DNA from: Metaphire vulgaris
Taxonomy: Eukaryota; Annelida; Clitellata; Crassiclitellata; Megascolecidae
NCBI GenBank assembly: GCA_018105865.1
Contig: CM030842.1
Coordinates: 11,801,367 to 11,865,366 of the forward strand
Length of the DNA stretch: 64,000 nucleotides
Direction: 5' to 3'
In this document: piece by piece, positions 1 to 11,873 of the stretch
Layout of the letters: every line of letters starts with the position of its first letter
How positions within the stretch are numbered: position 1 is the first letter of the stretch
Notes under the pieces: model-generated
Told to the model about the DNA's origin: nothing
What the model saw: the letters and a program-made list of their open reading frames with translations, nothing else
The model's database searches: none
Made by a program: the position numbers and the translations under genes

Positions 1-980
1 TGACAGATTTTCCTGAAAGCTCTCTTTAAACAGTAAGCTGTCATCTTCGTTTAGTGAGAGGACTTCACTTCTTTGTTCCGTCTCTGACTCTCTATATTCC
101 AGCCTCAGCATCATCCACCTCTCCGTCATTCTCTACTCCTCCTCCTCCTCCTCCTCCACCTACCTCCGCTCCTTCTCCAACCCTTCTACAGTATCTCAGA
201 CTCTATCGACCGCCAGTTCCTCCTCCTCCTCCTCCTCCTCCTCACCACCCCTCCCCCCACCACAGTCCACCGCGTCCACCGCGTCGTCGACGACGATGTT
301 GCCGCTGCAGATTTCATTTGTTGATCCTCCTCTATTTTCGCTCGGCGGCGGCGTCGGCGGCGGCGGCGGCAGAGAAACCGAAGACGTTGCCATGACGACC
401 CGACGACGGCATTAGGAATTCCAATTTCCGGTTGACGGATTATCTCGGTCGCTCTATACGGTCTACGCGTCGCCGTGTAGAGTTGCGCTGGAAAGGGAGA
501 GCGAGCGAGCGCCACAGAAGACAACAGCGGAGGTAGGGAGAGAGGGAGGGAGGGATGGAGGGAGGAAGGAAGGGAAGGGGAGGGGAGGAAGAAGGACAAT
601 CCGGTCCATATCCAGATCTTTTGGCACGCGATGTGAAAGTCAAAGCAACACCAGACAGAAAACGACCTTTTCTTCTTCCTCTTCTTCCTCTTCCTCTTCT
701 TCTTCCTCTTCTTCGTTTCCGGAGAAATTGAAAGTTCAAGACGACACAGATTCTCCGTGTTTGCGTTTTTCCGGGCGATAGAAACCAGGAAGCGGAGAGA
801 CAGATAGAACCCGTCGTTGTTCTACCTCGCGTGGATCTGCGGTAGACATTTCCGAAACATGCCTGGAATTCCAGAATACAGCCATCGATTGATCCGCCAT
901 CTCACAGTATCGGCTGCTTTTGGAAAGGTAAATGGACCAGGTGACTGTACACTGTATAAGGCGATTTTCTTTTAAGTCCA
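1..980. other. CpG-rich low-complexity block at the left edge
   Basis: This stretch holds CCT/TCC and CGG triplet runs (about 140-375), a GA-rich purine tract (about 500-600) and a TTC tract (about 660-725). Short open frames on both strands encode only Pro, Arg, Ser or Ala runs and look like by-products of the triplets. In base composition it resembles the 5' flanks of the recognised genes in this window, so it may be a promoter or 5' UTR region, but no known gene is visible. Confidence 0.4.
859..927 (+). CDS. Candidate short first coding exon (speculative)
   Basis: An ATG at 859 opens 23 codons (starting MPGIPEYSH) that run into a good splice donor, AAAG|GTAAAT, at 927/928. It follows the CpG-rich block above, as a first exon would. 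No later exon could be joined to it, the protein is not recognised, and the opposite strand also has a short open frame here. Treat it as a guess. Confidence 0.15.
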
Positions 981-1229
981 AACTGCGTAGTGCATGACAA
1001 GACTACGAGACGTGTACTTAAATTAAAATAATTACCAATTCAATTTCTATTTTTTGATCCGAGAATCTCTTGCATTATCCAATAAGTCTTTAATTGAAGT
1101 TTCAAATGAAATGTTAGGCGTTTCTTTTACTTAGAAACTATGATCCGTTAGACACCCACAGACAAAAGGGCGTGTCCACTCATGTCCAAACAAAAGTACT
1201 CTTAATGCTCTTGACAGATTGATTCAAGT

Positions 1230-1589
1230 AGTTGTGTGTGTGTGTGTAAAATTTTTAAAACAAGGGAGGCAGACAATGTTGATTGTATCAGAGTTTTAAC
1301 GGATTTGGAAAGTATACATCTTGCTGTAAAAAAGCGACAAGCGTCATTTGTCAATAAATTTGCGAAGCCACTGTATTTTGCTGAGTGCATTGCTGGAATT
1401 TGTCTGAGGGCAGAGGCTGGCTGGGTGGGCAGTGATAGTGGCTGTACTGTGTAAAGTGTGTGTGTATGTGTGTTTATTAGTTTATTAGTTTTTTATTTTA
1501 TTTTATTTTATTTTATTTTATTTTGTTCAGTTGATTTGTGTTATTCCTTTTTGTGTTCTGCTTTGATGCTGTGCTTGTCACGAATAAAG

Positions 1590-1656
<67 letters not shown>
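1230..1656 (+). mobile_element. 3' fragment of a non-LTR retrotransposon with an (ATT)n tail
   Basis: The open frame at 1236-1454 resembles the C-terminal end of a LINE reverse-transcriptase polyprotein. It shares the pattern VCKIF....DCIR.L..L.SIH..VK.R with the separate fragment on the - strand at 45071-45406. After the stop come a T-rich 3' region, an AATAAA at about 1582 and then an (ATT)n run to 1656 that fits the element's 3' tail. The 5' part is missing, as expected of a 5'-truncated copy. The clade is not assigned. Confidence 0.6.
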
Positions 1657-1658
<2 letters not shown>

Positions 1659-1969
1659 CGAGGGGCACCTGAACAGAGCATCTGGAGGACCCTCTGTACT
1701 GACAACAGTGTTGCCAGCGTATAGGTGTCAGGTGAGAAGTCGGAGAAATCGAAGTGTTAACATGGTGCTCTTGATTTCCTAATTATTTTCACATAGAATT
1801 TTGCAACTTCTTAGCAAGTTTTCTACAAGTATTGACTAACTGCCTCCAAACGGAATTTGAACATGCGTATATCGAAAACGTCTGTATTGTTTCGTAAAGT
1901 CATATATTTATCTCACATACTGTAGACTATGTCAGATCTACCGATAGTCAATTGTCCATAAATTTCACA

Positions 1970-2100
1970 GCGTCATCATCATCATCATCACCGTCGTCGT
2001 CCGTCGTAGCCGTCGTCGTTGTCATCTTCATCCTCATCATCTCTACCGACGCCACCGTGATCATGATCATGATTATGATCATCGTCATCATCGTTGTCGA
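1970..2100. repeat. CAT/GTC triplet-rich tract
   Basis: Imperfect runs of ATC and CGT triplets, with inverted GATCATGATCATGAT-type segments. No coding potential is evident. The flanks, 1657-1969 and 2101-2300, show nothing recognisable. Confidence 0.6.
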
Positions 2101-2300
2101 GTTTTAAATGAACGGTCTTCTGAATTCAATGACATTTGAACGATTGAGTTGCTCATTGCTCAACTCAAGAGAATTGTTGCTTTCAAAGTCTCGCATCTTC
2201 TCTAGCTAATTTTCAACCATGGTAGATCTCGACATCTGGCTAGAAAATCCGATTTAGGTCTAAAAGATGAATATTCAAAGAGGAAATTTATTGCCCATCG

Positions 2301-2609
2301 CAGTGGCGTAGCCAAAGTGGGGGTTAAAATCCCCTGACTGGCCAAAAATTTTTTTAATGAGTTTCTATAAATTTTTTAATTCTAATTTCTGAGACGCGAT
2401 TTTGGGGTCAACCCTTTGGCTACTTGGTTACAGAATGTAACACGGTGTAAGAGGTGACGACCTGTTTTGCTTGTCAGCACGGAAGAGAAAAATAGTAAAG
2501 ATAAAGATGAGGAAATGACCTTTTTTGCTTGTGAAGAATTTTTTTGAAGTTGGTCACGGTCAAAACCAAAAACCAAACCCCCCTTCCGGAAATCCTGGCT
2601 ACGCCACTG
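2301..2609. mobile_element. hAT-like MITE, family A (copy 1)
   Basis: The ends are inverted (CAGTGGCGTAGCCA and its complement). The flanking 8-mers GCCCATCG and GTCCATCA agree at 6 of 8, an aged 8-bp target duplication typical of hAT elements. It contains two copies of the recurrent core ACCTTTTTTGCTTGTC (about 2456 and 2515). There is no transposase. Confidence 0.8.
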
Positions 2610-2863
2610 GTCCATCATAAAGGCCTGGATGTCATCGCGTCCTTGGCAACGGGTTTCTACTACTCTAAAAATCTAAGGTGACTGGAAACTTGTGTTTAGT
2701 TATGAGATCATAGTTGAATCTGGGCTGTAAGACTGTAAGACACCAACAGTAAGTAGTTTAAGACAGTGGGGTAGCATTTAGAGGGCCAGGGGCGGACGCC
2801 CCGGGCGCTAAATTTTTGTAGGCGCAATATTCCAAGTGAGAAAAGAAACCGATTAATAGTAAC

Positions 2864-3033
2864 CAGGGCGCGATTTGTAGGGGGGAAGGAGGGAGTCCCC
2901 CCACTGCCCAACTGCATCCCCCTACTGCTACATCCCCCACCACTACATCCCCCCACTGCTACACTTCCCAACAACTAAATCCCCCAAGCTCGACATATCC
3001 CCTCCACTGCTTCAGGTCACAAATCGCACCCTG
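2864..3033. mobile_element. hAT-like MITE, family D (copy 1)
   Basis: The termini CAGGGCGCGATTTG and CAAATCGCACCCTG are inverted repeats, and the element is flanked by a perfect 8-bp duplication, ATAGTAAC. The interior is an imperfect C-rich repeat of CTACATCCCCCCACTG units. Just before it (2764-2820) a similar CAGTGGGGTAGC end appears without a partner. Confidence 0.85.
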
Positions 3034-3308
3034 ATAGTAACTCATAAAATAGACTGACATATACGTCATTCAGTCATTCACATAGAAGAATAATTATTGT
3101 AAGTACTTTCACGGGATATGCTATGAATGAAAATGCGAGAATACGATACGGGGACCATTTTTTGCCTGCTAAGACGTTTTGTGGAGAAATTGTAGGCGCA
3201 ACTAGAAGTTGTAGTTGTAGCGTCCGGCTCTCTCTCTCTCTATTGAACCGTGGGCTGGAAACAGGCAACTCACGCTACGACATTAGTGTTAAAGCAAACT
3301 ATAACGAA

Positions 3309-3611
3309 CAGTGGCGGTTCCAGGATTTCTTGGTGTGGGAAGGGGGGTGAATGAATTCATAGAAAGTTGGTGGGAGGGATGCAAATAGAAGGAACAAATA
3401 TTGATAAACTTTGCCGAAAAGGGCTGAAAAAGGGGGATTCTATCCCTAATTTTACTGCGCTTTTACTGAAAAAATAGATTGACAAGCAAATAAAAGTCAT
3501 CCCAGTTAGTTTGACTAGACTTTTACCCAAAAATAGGTTTATAGAAGCAAAAAAGTAACTCCGAAAGTCCGGCGGTGCGTCCCCACTCATCCCCACGTGG
3601 AGCCGCCACTG
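3309..3611. mobile_element. hAT-like MITE, family C (copy 1)
   Basis: The inverted ends CAGTGGCGGTTCCA and GGAGCCGCCACTG are flanked by ATAACGAA and ATGACGGA (6 of 8 equal). It carries one core motif at about 3481. It is non-coding. Confidence 0.75.
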
Positions 3612-4945
3612 ATGACGGAATATTTGTATATACGGTGAAGTTGGCGTGAATGTGTCAGATATCAGAAGGCAGAGAAGCATTTTGGACGACAAAGACAATT
3701 TATTGGCATCCGCGGATGATATTCCTTCCTCCTCTCGTGGCCTAGACGATGTCACTTATCTCCCGCAATCAATGCGTGTCTAGTGTCTCTGTATGTATGC
3801 TTAAGAATTGACACTCTTCGCCGCATCGATAGCGCCATCTGTTGATACGGATGCTACCTCACCTGGCATCGTCCCGCGCGTCAGTCCCAAGATGTCGCCA
3901 CAGCCCTAGAGTTGCTTCGCAAACAGCGCTCTTACACTCCCCCCGCCACTCCATTTCCATGACACGCGTCCCCCGGTCCCCTAGCACCGACGGGTTTCTT
4001 GGGAGGTGACCATTCGCGAACCTCACCCCTTTTGTCAACCCTTCGTGGCTTTCCAGTCAACCCCCCCCCCCCCGTCTCCCTCCGACCCTGCACTCTAAGA
4101 CGAGCGGCAAACAAAGGCAGGCGCGCACTTTGAAAGCGTGCCGGGCGCATGTCAGTCTCTGGACTGACACCTGCCTCGACTCTGCCTCGCGATGTCAACG
4201 CTCTTCGAGCACCTGCCGATGACGTCACAATGGCCCAGAGCCATCGGGCGCGTGTTGGGGACCGACCGACATGGGCACCGGCGTCGACCCTTATCAAACG
4301 CGTATATGCCTTAGCACACAAGGCTGTAAAAATTACACGTGGACGAAATGATTAATGAACTATATACGGCTACGCGGGGTCTGGTTGTATGATTGCGTGT
4401 GCGTTTTACTGTACATAATAAGCGTCCCTTTCTGTAGCGAGGAATAAAATAGGCTGACGTTGTTGACTTCCTAATGTCACTAGAAGATGACGAGAGGAGA
4501 ATGTCTATATTTATTACCGTGTTATCGTTGTTAGGCCTAACTTGTTATACGGATGCAGTTGACGTGCTATCACTCTGACACTCAGAAAAGGAGCCACAAA
4601 ACCCATATGCATGCACCGGTCGGAAGATTATCAGTGGGCAAGCAAGTAAGTACAGTAAGTACGCGAGTAGGTGAGCGAGAGAATGACTGAACGGACGAAT
4701 GGATTCCGTGTATATCAGAGACGGCAAATGGATAACTCAAAACGAACCATGACCACCACGTGACCAACTGAACTCTTTCTTGACCCTGCATGTGACTCAT
4801 GTGACCCACGGGTCCTGGAGAACTAACTATCCACTATAGGCCTAATATCGTTTCAGATCCGTTATAAGATGTGTCAAAATTAACGTTGGCACGCCTATCA
4901 AACATATAGTAACACAGCGACGCTGATATACAAGAGTAACGTCTT

Positions 4946-4948
<3 letters not shown>
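3612..4948. other. Unassigned intergenic stretch with a GC-rich part
   Basis: About 3870-4300 is CpG-rich and holds open frames on both strands (for instance 4149-4355 +), but no domain is recognised. A TGACC/CACGTG-rich patch lies near 4745-4815. Two copies of the palindrome TAGGCCTA are at 4532 and 4837. Nothing else can be supported. Confidence 0.4.

Positions 4949-5036
<88 letters not shown>
4949..5036. repeat. (CA)n microsatellite
   Basis: A perfect CA dinucleotide run of 88 bp. The frames through it encode only Cys-Val or His-Thr. From 5037 to 5592 nothing is recognised apart from a short TA run at about 5276. Confidence 0.95.
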
Positions 5037-5038
<2 letters not shown>

Positions 5039-5592
5039 GTAGATGCAAATATTGCGCTGCAGATATTCATCAATAAATGTGAGCTTGAAATCTCATGCAT
5101 GCATTTAATGGATGATGCTAGCATTAGAATCAATTCAAAGCGGTAGAAGACAAGGGCGAGATTGAAGAAGGAAGAAAATAAAGCGATGAACGGAAAAGGG
5201 AAGATTTTGCTGATCTGATCTGATGAATGACGAAATAAAGCCCCAAGTCACGTGACCAAGCGATCACGTGATATAATATATATATATATATTAGCATCAC
5301 AGACCTCGAACGTTGCGAAATAGCTAAAACAATTAGAAAATCCAGTAGCAGTGGCAACAGTGATTCTCTTGGCGATGTGCAAGAGAGGTATGTTTTCTCT
5401 GTTTTCCTAAAACGTTTTATCGCCTGTTGTCTTCCTCTTGTCTGTCAGTCGCATTCACTTTGACTGTGCGTTACCGTAATGTTCTCTCGATTACATTAAC
5501 TGACTTGGATGGTGTCACTGTTTGCAAAGACATGCATGTACATTACAATTACATGCAGCCGTCAGCCAAGGCTTAGGCTTATGTATTGCATT

Positions 5593-5839
5593 CAGTGGCG
5601 TAGCCAAGGAGGCGTTTGGGGGTTAAACCCTTTCCTTGGCTGCAGAAAACAAAATATTTTTAATGAGTTTCTATGCATTTTTAAATTTTGGGACGCGATT
5701 TTGGGGGTCAAAACCCCCTTGGATATAAAATGCAACGGTTTAAGAGGCGACGACCTTTTTGCTTGTCAAGATTTGTCCGTAGTTGGTCGCGGTCAAAACC
5801 AAAAACAAACTCCTTCCGGAAATCCTGGCTACGCCATTG
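5593..5839. mobile_element. hAT-like MITE, family A (copy 2)
   Basis: The left end is CAGTGGCGTAGCCA and the right end GGCTACGCCATTG. Flanking 8-mers ATTGCATT and ACTGCATT agree at 7 of 8. One core motif lies at about 5748. Confidence 0.8.
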
Positions 5840-6153
5840 ACTGCATTCATCAGGAAGCCGGCTTCGTCTGCCTCTTAGTGATGCTCCACGCGTCGAATGG
5901 CGCCGGGCCTTTGGCAACATGACTGCGGCCGCGCCCTGATTCTGTAGCGCCACCAGAGCAAGACGACAGGAAATCGAAAGGAAAAACCCTGGTTGCTTGC
6001 TCGTGCCCGTATTATCGCTCATATTTTGTCATCTATCATTCGTTAATAATTATGCAGTTTATACGATGCATGCAGACAGGATGCGTGGACATCATCGCTA
6101 TCAGAACAGAACCGTTTGCGATTTGTCAGAGGAGTTGTTTAGACGTTTAGACT

Positions 6154-6436
6154 TTGGTGCCGAGCTAGGGTGGCCGGGCCAGGGTGTCCGGCGTCCGGGG
6201 ACAAAGCATACTGATGGAACTCCCCCAAACTTGACGAAATCCTAAGAAGCCAAAAAGGGCGCCGCTCTGCCCATTTAGGCGCCCATTCTTTCACCATTCA
6301 ACTTCGCGAATACCCTGACAAGCAAAAAAAGTCATCATCCATAGCGGAACATCCTACCTTAAACCAATTTTGCCCCCGCCCCACCTAGGCACCCGGGGAC
6401 ATCTGTACCCCCATGCACCCCCTAGATCCGCCTTTG
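6154..6436. mobile_element. MITE, family E (degraded copy)
   Basis: The interior aligns closely with the element at 7613-7888: shared GACAAAGCATA, TTGACGAAA, CAACTTCGCGAAT, CTTAAACCAATTTT and GACATCTGTACCCCC. The termini are worn and no clear target duplication remains. A core motif is at about 6315. Confidence 0.65.
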
Positions 6437-6623
6437 CTTTGGCGCCATAATAAACTGAAAGCACAACTATACCGCTGGATGATAAGACAATAGTCATAAT
6501 CAGAAATACTTCACACAATAATTAGTAAAAACTATCTCCAAAGGTACAGTGTAGGCTATTAGCGTAGACTGTAGACTGTAGAGCGCAGAGCGTGCAAAAT
6601 CTTGAGGTTGAAATTCTTTGGCG

Positions 6624-6703
6624 TTAACCCCTTAGCTGGGGATCTCGGATATATCTGTCCATTTTACATTGAGTTACAGTTAAATACACGGTTAAGGGGT
6701 TAA
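6624..6703. mobile_element. 80-bp piggyBac-like MITE (copy 1)
   Basis: It is bounded by TTAA on both sides, with inverted ends CCCCTTAGC and GGTTAAGGGG. It differs from the copy at 36460-36539 at only three of 80 positions. TTAA target sites are the hallmark of the piggyBac superfamily. It has no coding capacity. Confidence 0.8.
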
Positions 6704-6999
6704 ACTATTAAAGCGTCTTGTCTATTTCACGTTGTTTACTACAGCCATCAATCCGATGCTTTGCACACAACGACAGAGGAATAATTAATTTTCAGAGGAG
6801 CGAAGAAGACAGACGAGAACCAGACTGTAATAGTAAAACTGCTATTTCCGTCATTGCCTACCACTGGTGTAGCTACGGGGAGCCGAGCCCCTGTTCCGGG
6901 CGATATCAGTCGTGGGATTTGCCCAAAACTGTCGATAATTTTTTTCTCTTGGGGATGGGGGTGGAGGGGGGTAGCACATGATTGCAACGGAATCAACGC

Positions 7000-7480
7000 G
7001 CCAAGAACTCCCTTGATGGCCTCTTTTTCTGCTTACAGACAATTTTCACTCCAAAATAAAATTTGTCGGGACTGGGTGTCGGCGGTCTCCCTCTCCCCTC
7101 CCTCCCCTCCTCCCCCTCCCTCCCTCCGCCGATTCCGTAACCCTGGCCACAGCCTCTGCTACCCACTTCCTGACACGCGCATTGAGTCGCAAATTTTCTC
7201 GGCGGCCGATTTATCGAGGATAAAGAGACGCTGAAATTGCCATGACTCACGTCATGCAGCTGAGCCGACCGGCGTCGGTCGCTGCTTCAGGATGGGGGCG
7301 GCGTCTCCCCTCCTCCTCCTCCTCCTCCTCCCGGCCCTCGTCTCCCTGCCCTGGCCTCCGCCTGAGCGAGCGCATAAATCGGACGTTAATTGAACCTTCG
7401 CCTGCGACGACTCCGGTCGCCGCCGCCGCCGCAATCGATAGTGTGTTTTTTTCTAGTATTGAACATGTTTCTGGTCTGCA
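7000..7480. other. Single-copy-looking CpG-rich block
   Basis: Part of it is CCT-rich low complexity (7080-7130, 7310-7330), but 7180-7260 and 7360-7440 are not repetitive. They contain TGACGTCATGCAGCTG-like and CATAAATCGG/TTAATTG motifs in a GC-rich setting. It could be a regulatory region; no exon can be defended. Confidence 0.3.
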
Positions 7481-7612
7481 CTGAAGCAATACGCACAAAG
7501 ACGACGCTATATATGCTATAATATGTACGTTCATTTGAACCTATGGAGATTTCACAATTTGACCTATAATGTCCGTGTATGTATTCCGGGTTTTTTCTCG
7601 CAGCCAATCAAC

Positions 7613-7888
7613 CAGGGGCGGAGCTAGGGTGTCTGGCGCGCGCCCGTGGACAAAGCATAAAGATGGCGCCCCCTCAACTTGACGAAAATCATAAGATGCA
7701 AAAAAGGGCGCCGTTCTGCCCATTTTGGCGCCCCTTCATTCTTCATTCAACTTCGCGAATATCCTGACAAGAAAAATGGTCATCATCGCCCGTAGCGGAA
7801 CATCCTACCTTAAACCAATTTTGGCGCCCCCCACCTCGGCGCCCGGAGACATCTGTACCCCCTGCACCTCCCCCTGGATCCGCCTCTG
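7613..7888. mobile_element. hAT-like MITE, family E (intact copy)
   Basis: The ends CAGGGGCGGAGC and GGATCCGCCTCTG are inverted, and a perfect 8-bp duplication (CAATCAAC) flanks them. A core variant lies at about 7764. This copy serves as the reference for the degraded one at 6154. Confidence 0.85.
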
Positions 7889-7959
7889 CAATCAACTGCG
7901 AACAACTCGAATATACATTGCGTGAATCGGTTTCATTTATCGATGACTCGCAACACAAC

Positions 7960-8272
7960 AAAATGTACAATGTCATTACATTACGCATTACATGTACAAT
8001 GTCATTACATTACAATTACAACTGTACAATGTCATATTACAATTATATTACATGTACAATGTCAATCGGTTTTACATTTATCGATGACAATGTCATTACA
8101 TTACAATTACATTACATGTACAATGTCATTACATTACAATTACATTACATGTACAATGTCATTACATTACAATTATATTACATGTACAATGTCATTACAT
8201 TACAATTACATTACATGTACAATGTCATTACATTACAATTACATTACATGTACAATGTCATTACATGTCTAA
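7960..8272. repeat. 33-bp minisatellite
   Basis: The unit, containing ACATGTACAATGTCATT and ACATTACAATTACATT, repeats about nine times. Because 33 is a multiple of three, the + strand stays open with an 11-residue repeat (YNVITLQLHYM); this is a by-product of the repeat, not evidence of a gene. Confidence 0.9.
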
Positions 8273-8633
8273 TGCACATGTCATGAAGCAGTCAGCGACA
8301 GAGACTGCACTCTTACTATCTGCTGATTCCTGCCTGATTAGTTTCTTCCATTATTATTCGTCCGTTGTCTGTGGAACATCAGATTGATAGTAAACAACGC
8401 GGAATTGGCAGAGTATTTATAGGCCGGGGAGAAAATATTAATTTATAATGCCACAATTGCAAAAATTGCCAAAAATCCTTCATCTACCGCAAATTGTTTC
8501 CTAAAATTTGCCAAAATTTGCTGGTCAAATATTTGCAAAAAAATCGGAAAAGTGTGAAATGGCGCAAATGACTTTCCTGGCTGGCGCAAATGACTTTCCT
8601 GTGTGAGGGGGTATGGCAGAGTAGGTTAGGCGC

Positions 8634-8788
8634 CAGGGGCGTAGCCAGGAATTTGATTTCGGGGGTATAATGCGATTTGGAGGGTAAATCTTTAAACACT
8701 GTAAAAACAACACATACACATTACAAACTTTAAGGTACTCTGATTTTTGGGAGTATAAATATCGATATACTCCGTCGCTACGCCCCTG
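8634..8788. mobile_element. hAT-like MITE, family B (copy 1)
   Basis: The ends CAGGGGCGTAGCCAGG and CGTCGCTACGCCCCTG are inverted. The 8-bp flanks are identical (TTAGGCGC), so this is a well-preserved insertion. It lacks the core motif of families A, C, E, F, H and I. Confidence 0.9.
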
Positions 8789-9376
8789 TTAGGCGCTGGA
8801 GCGGTAGGCTGACGGAGCGGGTCCCAGGCCCTTTAGCGCCCCTAGTGGCTATCAGACATGCAGCAATGCCCCCTATGCCACTTTAAATCACGCTATGGAC
8901 GGGTTGATATATGTCGTTGACAGAAGTCGTCTAAGTGGTGACATCGATGACTGTCAGCGCCGAATGTTATGAGTTCGAATCTCATGGTGACAGAAGTGAT
9001 TCAGTTACTATACCTATTTAATTTGATTTTGGCCGCAAATTTGACTTATTTCTAAGTACAACTATAAGAGGCGCGCAGTAATTAATTTAGATATTAGACA
9101 GCTGTTTCCCCTAAAATAAAAAAAATCGATTTACAGTTAACTACGCGCCACCAAACTAGAATAATAATCTCCCTGTTACATACAGCCAGCCGAGAGATCT
9201 TTATCTATATCTTGATTAATGCTGACTGCTGAAATTTATTGCCCCAAATAAGCCAATATTAAAATTTTACAATCCAGAAGCACACCTGTGGCCCATCAAG
9301 ACAGTAATTGGCAGACTCCACACGGCAGATCGGTCAAACGGTTGATCAAACGATTTTTATATCGTCTTCAATATGT

Positions 9377-9424
<48 letters not shown>

Positions 9425-9868
9425 CAATTGAGAATAATGTTTGGCAATAGGCGAATTAAACGTTATATATATATAACGTTGAAAATACGATTTGCACTCA
9501 GGCACACATGAGTGCTGTATTGATGAATCATTTGGTTGTTATTAACGTGCGCGCGTATAAAATCAATAGCAATATTTTGCGCAAATAGGCTTATGCTTCG
9601 GCCAAAGAACGACGAGAAAGCGCATTGGGTTTCAAAAAAGCACAGACTCCTAGAACGATTTTGGAAAGACTGTGCCTACAAAGCACTGTAGGATTTCCAT
9701 GGTGAGGGGGGGGCGTTTAAAACCTTCTCTGGTCGATGCCCATCTTTCCCGTGGAAGTAGAAATTCTTTAGCTCACCGATCACTCCCATAGGAAGTCGGA
9801 AGATTTTGGGTGGGTGATCCGACTCCAACAGATATTTTGTTTGTGAAAATTCGACCATTGCCTACAAT
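8789..9868. other. Unassigned stretch with an (AT)n run
   Basis: A pure TA run lies at about 9379-9422, followed by an 18-bp palindrome (CGTTATATATATATAACG) near 9463. No gene or element is recognised in the rest. 8273-8633 is likewise blank. Confidence 0.4.
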
Positions 9869-10178
9869 CAGTGTCGGTTCCACGTGGGGGATGAGTGGTG
9901 ATGCATCCCCATCGGACTTCCGGACTTTTTTCCGCTTGTGAAACCCCTATTTTTGGGTAAAAGTCTGTAAAAACTGCAGGGTAAAAACTGCGGATGACCT
10001 TCTATTTTGCTTGTCAGACTATTTTTCTGTAAAAGTGTAGTAAAATTATCGACAAAATTTCCCTTTTATCTGTCTTTTTCGGCAAAGTTTATTGATTTTT
10101 TCGTTCTGTGTTTCATCCCCACCAACTTCCTATGAATTCATTTCACCCCAGCACCAAGAAATCCTGGAACAGCCACTG
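9869..10178. mobile_element. hAT-like MITE, family C (copy 2)
   Basis: The ends are CAGTGTCGGTTCCACG and GGAACAGCCACTG; flanks CCTACAAT and CCTGCAAG agree at 6 of 8. A core motif is at about 9994. Confidence 0.75.
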
Positions 10179-10813
10179 CCTGCAAGAAGTTGTATTCAGA
10201 TGTTTTAGTAAGAGACGCTGTTAGCAAAAAATTTCATTCGTCGTTTGCAAAGTCACGAGATAAAAATTTAAAGGGAAAATATAGATGAAATAATATTTTT
10301 ATTGCAGCTTCTACTGATAGGTATATACGGACGAAAATGTGCAGACTACAAAGCCTTAAGTCTAATTACATAATGACACACTCGCAGACACACGCGCACA
10401 CGCACACACACACATTCATAGACACATATTCATATATAGAAATACACACACACGTACACATACACAAACACGCAACTTAAATTATGGCTTTATGGCATGA
10501 GTGACTCATGAAAGGTCGATGATGACGGTAATAGTCTGAGAATGAATCATTTGTGTTGTGTCGTTAACGGTGATATGGTTTAATGATCCGTGTTTTTCAC
10601 TCATATCGATCGGGCAATCCAACACATGCGAAAACAAATAAGTCTCGTAAATAAGCCACAGTTTGACTGGCAGTGCTCGATCATCTTCAGAGGGTCCGGG
10701 GGTTAGGCCCTTTCCCTGGTCGAGCTATCCAGAAATTAAAATTTTCCGCCCGATGCGGTTATGAACAGAATGAAATAAAAATTGTGGCAGTATTCACGTA
10801 TGCCTCTACAAGC
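10179..10813. other. Unassigned AT-rich stretch
   Basis: A dispersed CA-rich patch occupies about 10375-10475. A hAT-like TATCCAGAAATT segment near 10730 has no partner end. No gene is seen. Confidence 0.35.
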
Positions 10814-10996
10814 CAGGGTTATTTCTAGGATTATCAATTGAGGTGGGGAGGGGTTGGTAAATTCTGGGGTCCCCTGTCCAGAAAAGTCTGGCAAGCAAAA
10901 AGGTCATCCCATAGCTGAGATTGGGAGGGGGTGTCAGGGGTGTCGGTCTCAAATTGGGGGTTGTTGGGAGTATTAGGGGGTGTAAAAATATCCCTG
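10814..10996. mobile_element. MITE, family F (copy 1)
   Basis: It begins CAGGGTTATTTCTAGG and ends AAAAATATCCCTG. The interior matches the copies at 23099 and, inverted, at 30693. Flanks CTACAAGC and CTATACAAGC match apart from a 2-bp indel. A core motif is at about 10891. 10997-11272 is unassigned. Confidence 0.75.
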
Positions 10997-11272
10997 CTAT
11001 ACAAGCGTTTCAATAAATTTCGCCGAAGTGAGCTTAATGGCTGAAGAAAATTCATCGATTTGTGCTGTCTTATTTACAATTCGAATCACTCACTCACTGT
11101 CCATTAGAGATTCAGACTTTCAAACTGAATTTCTTCCCATTTGCTATTTAGTGTCGTGCTAAGACTTTCTATATAGTTTTAGTTTTCGGTCAAAAGGAAC
11201 CTGTTTCAAATTGACATTGTAGAAGCACTTTGAGGACTTTATCGAATAGGAAAACATCATAGACACAAGTGT

Positions 11273-11442
11273 CAGGGGCGTAGCGACGGGGGTATATCGG
11301 TATATATACCCCCAAATCGGTCTACCTTAAAGTTTTTTATGTGATTTATATGTGGTTATATGTAGTTTATATGGTTTATAGTTAAGGTTTATACCCCCCA
11401 ACATTTATACCCTCCCAACTCAAATTCCTGGCTACGCCCCTG
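11273..11442. mobile_element. hAT-like MITE, family B (copy 2)
   Basis: The ends CAGGGGCGTAGCGACGG and CTGGCTACGCCCCTG are inverted; flanks ACAAGTGT and ACAAGCGA agree at 6 of 8. The interior is AT-rich, with TTTATATG repeats. A short TG-rich run follows at about 11480. Confidence 0.8.
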
Positions 11443-11704
11443 ACAAGCGATGGCAAAGATAGTTGCGCCACGTTTGAGTGTGTGTGTGTGTGCGCGTGTG
11501 CGTGTGTGTGTGTTTGGGCTTTACTGTATATATTTGCTGTGTTTTTGCTAACTGAATGTTTCTACAAACACGATTTTTGATTACTGATTTACTGTAATGG
11601 TGGGGTCGTCACAAAATATCATGAAGTCCAATGCTGACGAATAAAGTTCAAGTACTGTACACTAAATTTTGCTTCTCTTTGTCAATAAATGTAAAGAATA
11701 CATC

Positions 11705-11873
11705 CAGGGGCGTAGCGACGGCGGGGGATATATCGGTATATATATATCCACCAAAAATGAGACTACCGTAAAATTTTAATGTATATTTCAAGAATTTTGT
11801 AGTTTTTAAAGATTTATAACCCCCCCCCCCCAATCGCATTATACCACAAATCAAATTCCTGGCTACGCCCCTG
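11705..11873. mobile_element. hAT-like MITE, family B (copy 3)
   Basis: Its ends match copy 2 (CAGGGGCGTAGCGACGG, CTGGCTACGCCCCTG). Flanks AATACATC and ATTACATC agree at 7 of 8. Confidence 0.85.

Noticed and set aside
54..739. Several Pro-, Arg- or Glu-rich frames
   Set aside because: They are triplet and purine runs read in various frames, with no recognisable domain.
7960..8272. CRISPR-like array
   Set aside because: Units are contiguous with no unique spacers, and the host is an animal.
7918..8286. 11-residue repeat protein of 122 codons
   Set aside because: It is the translation of a 33-bp minisatellite; the DNA repeat explains it fully.
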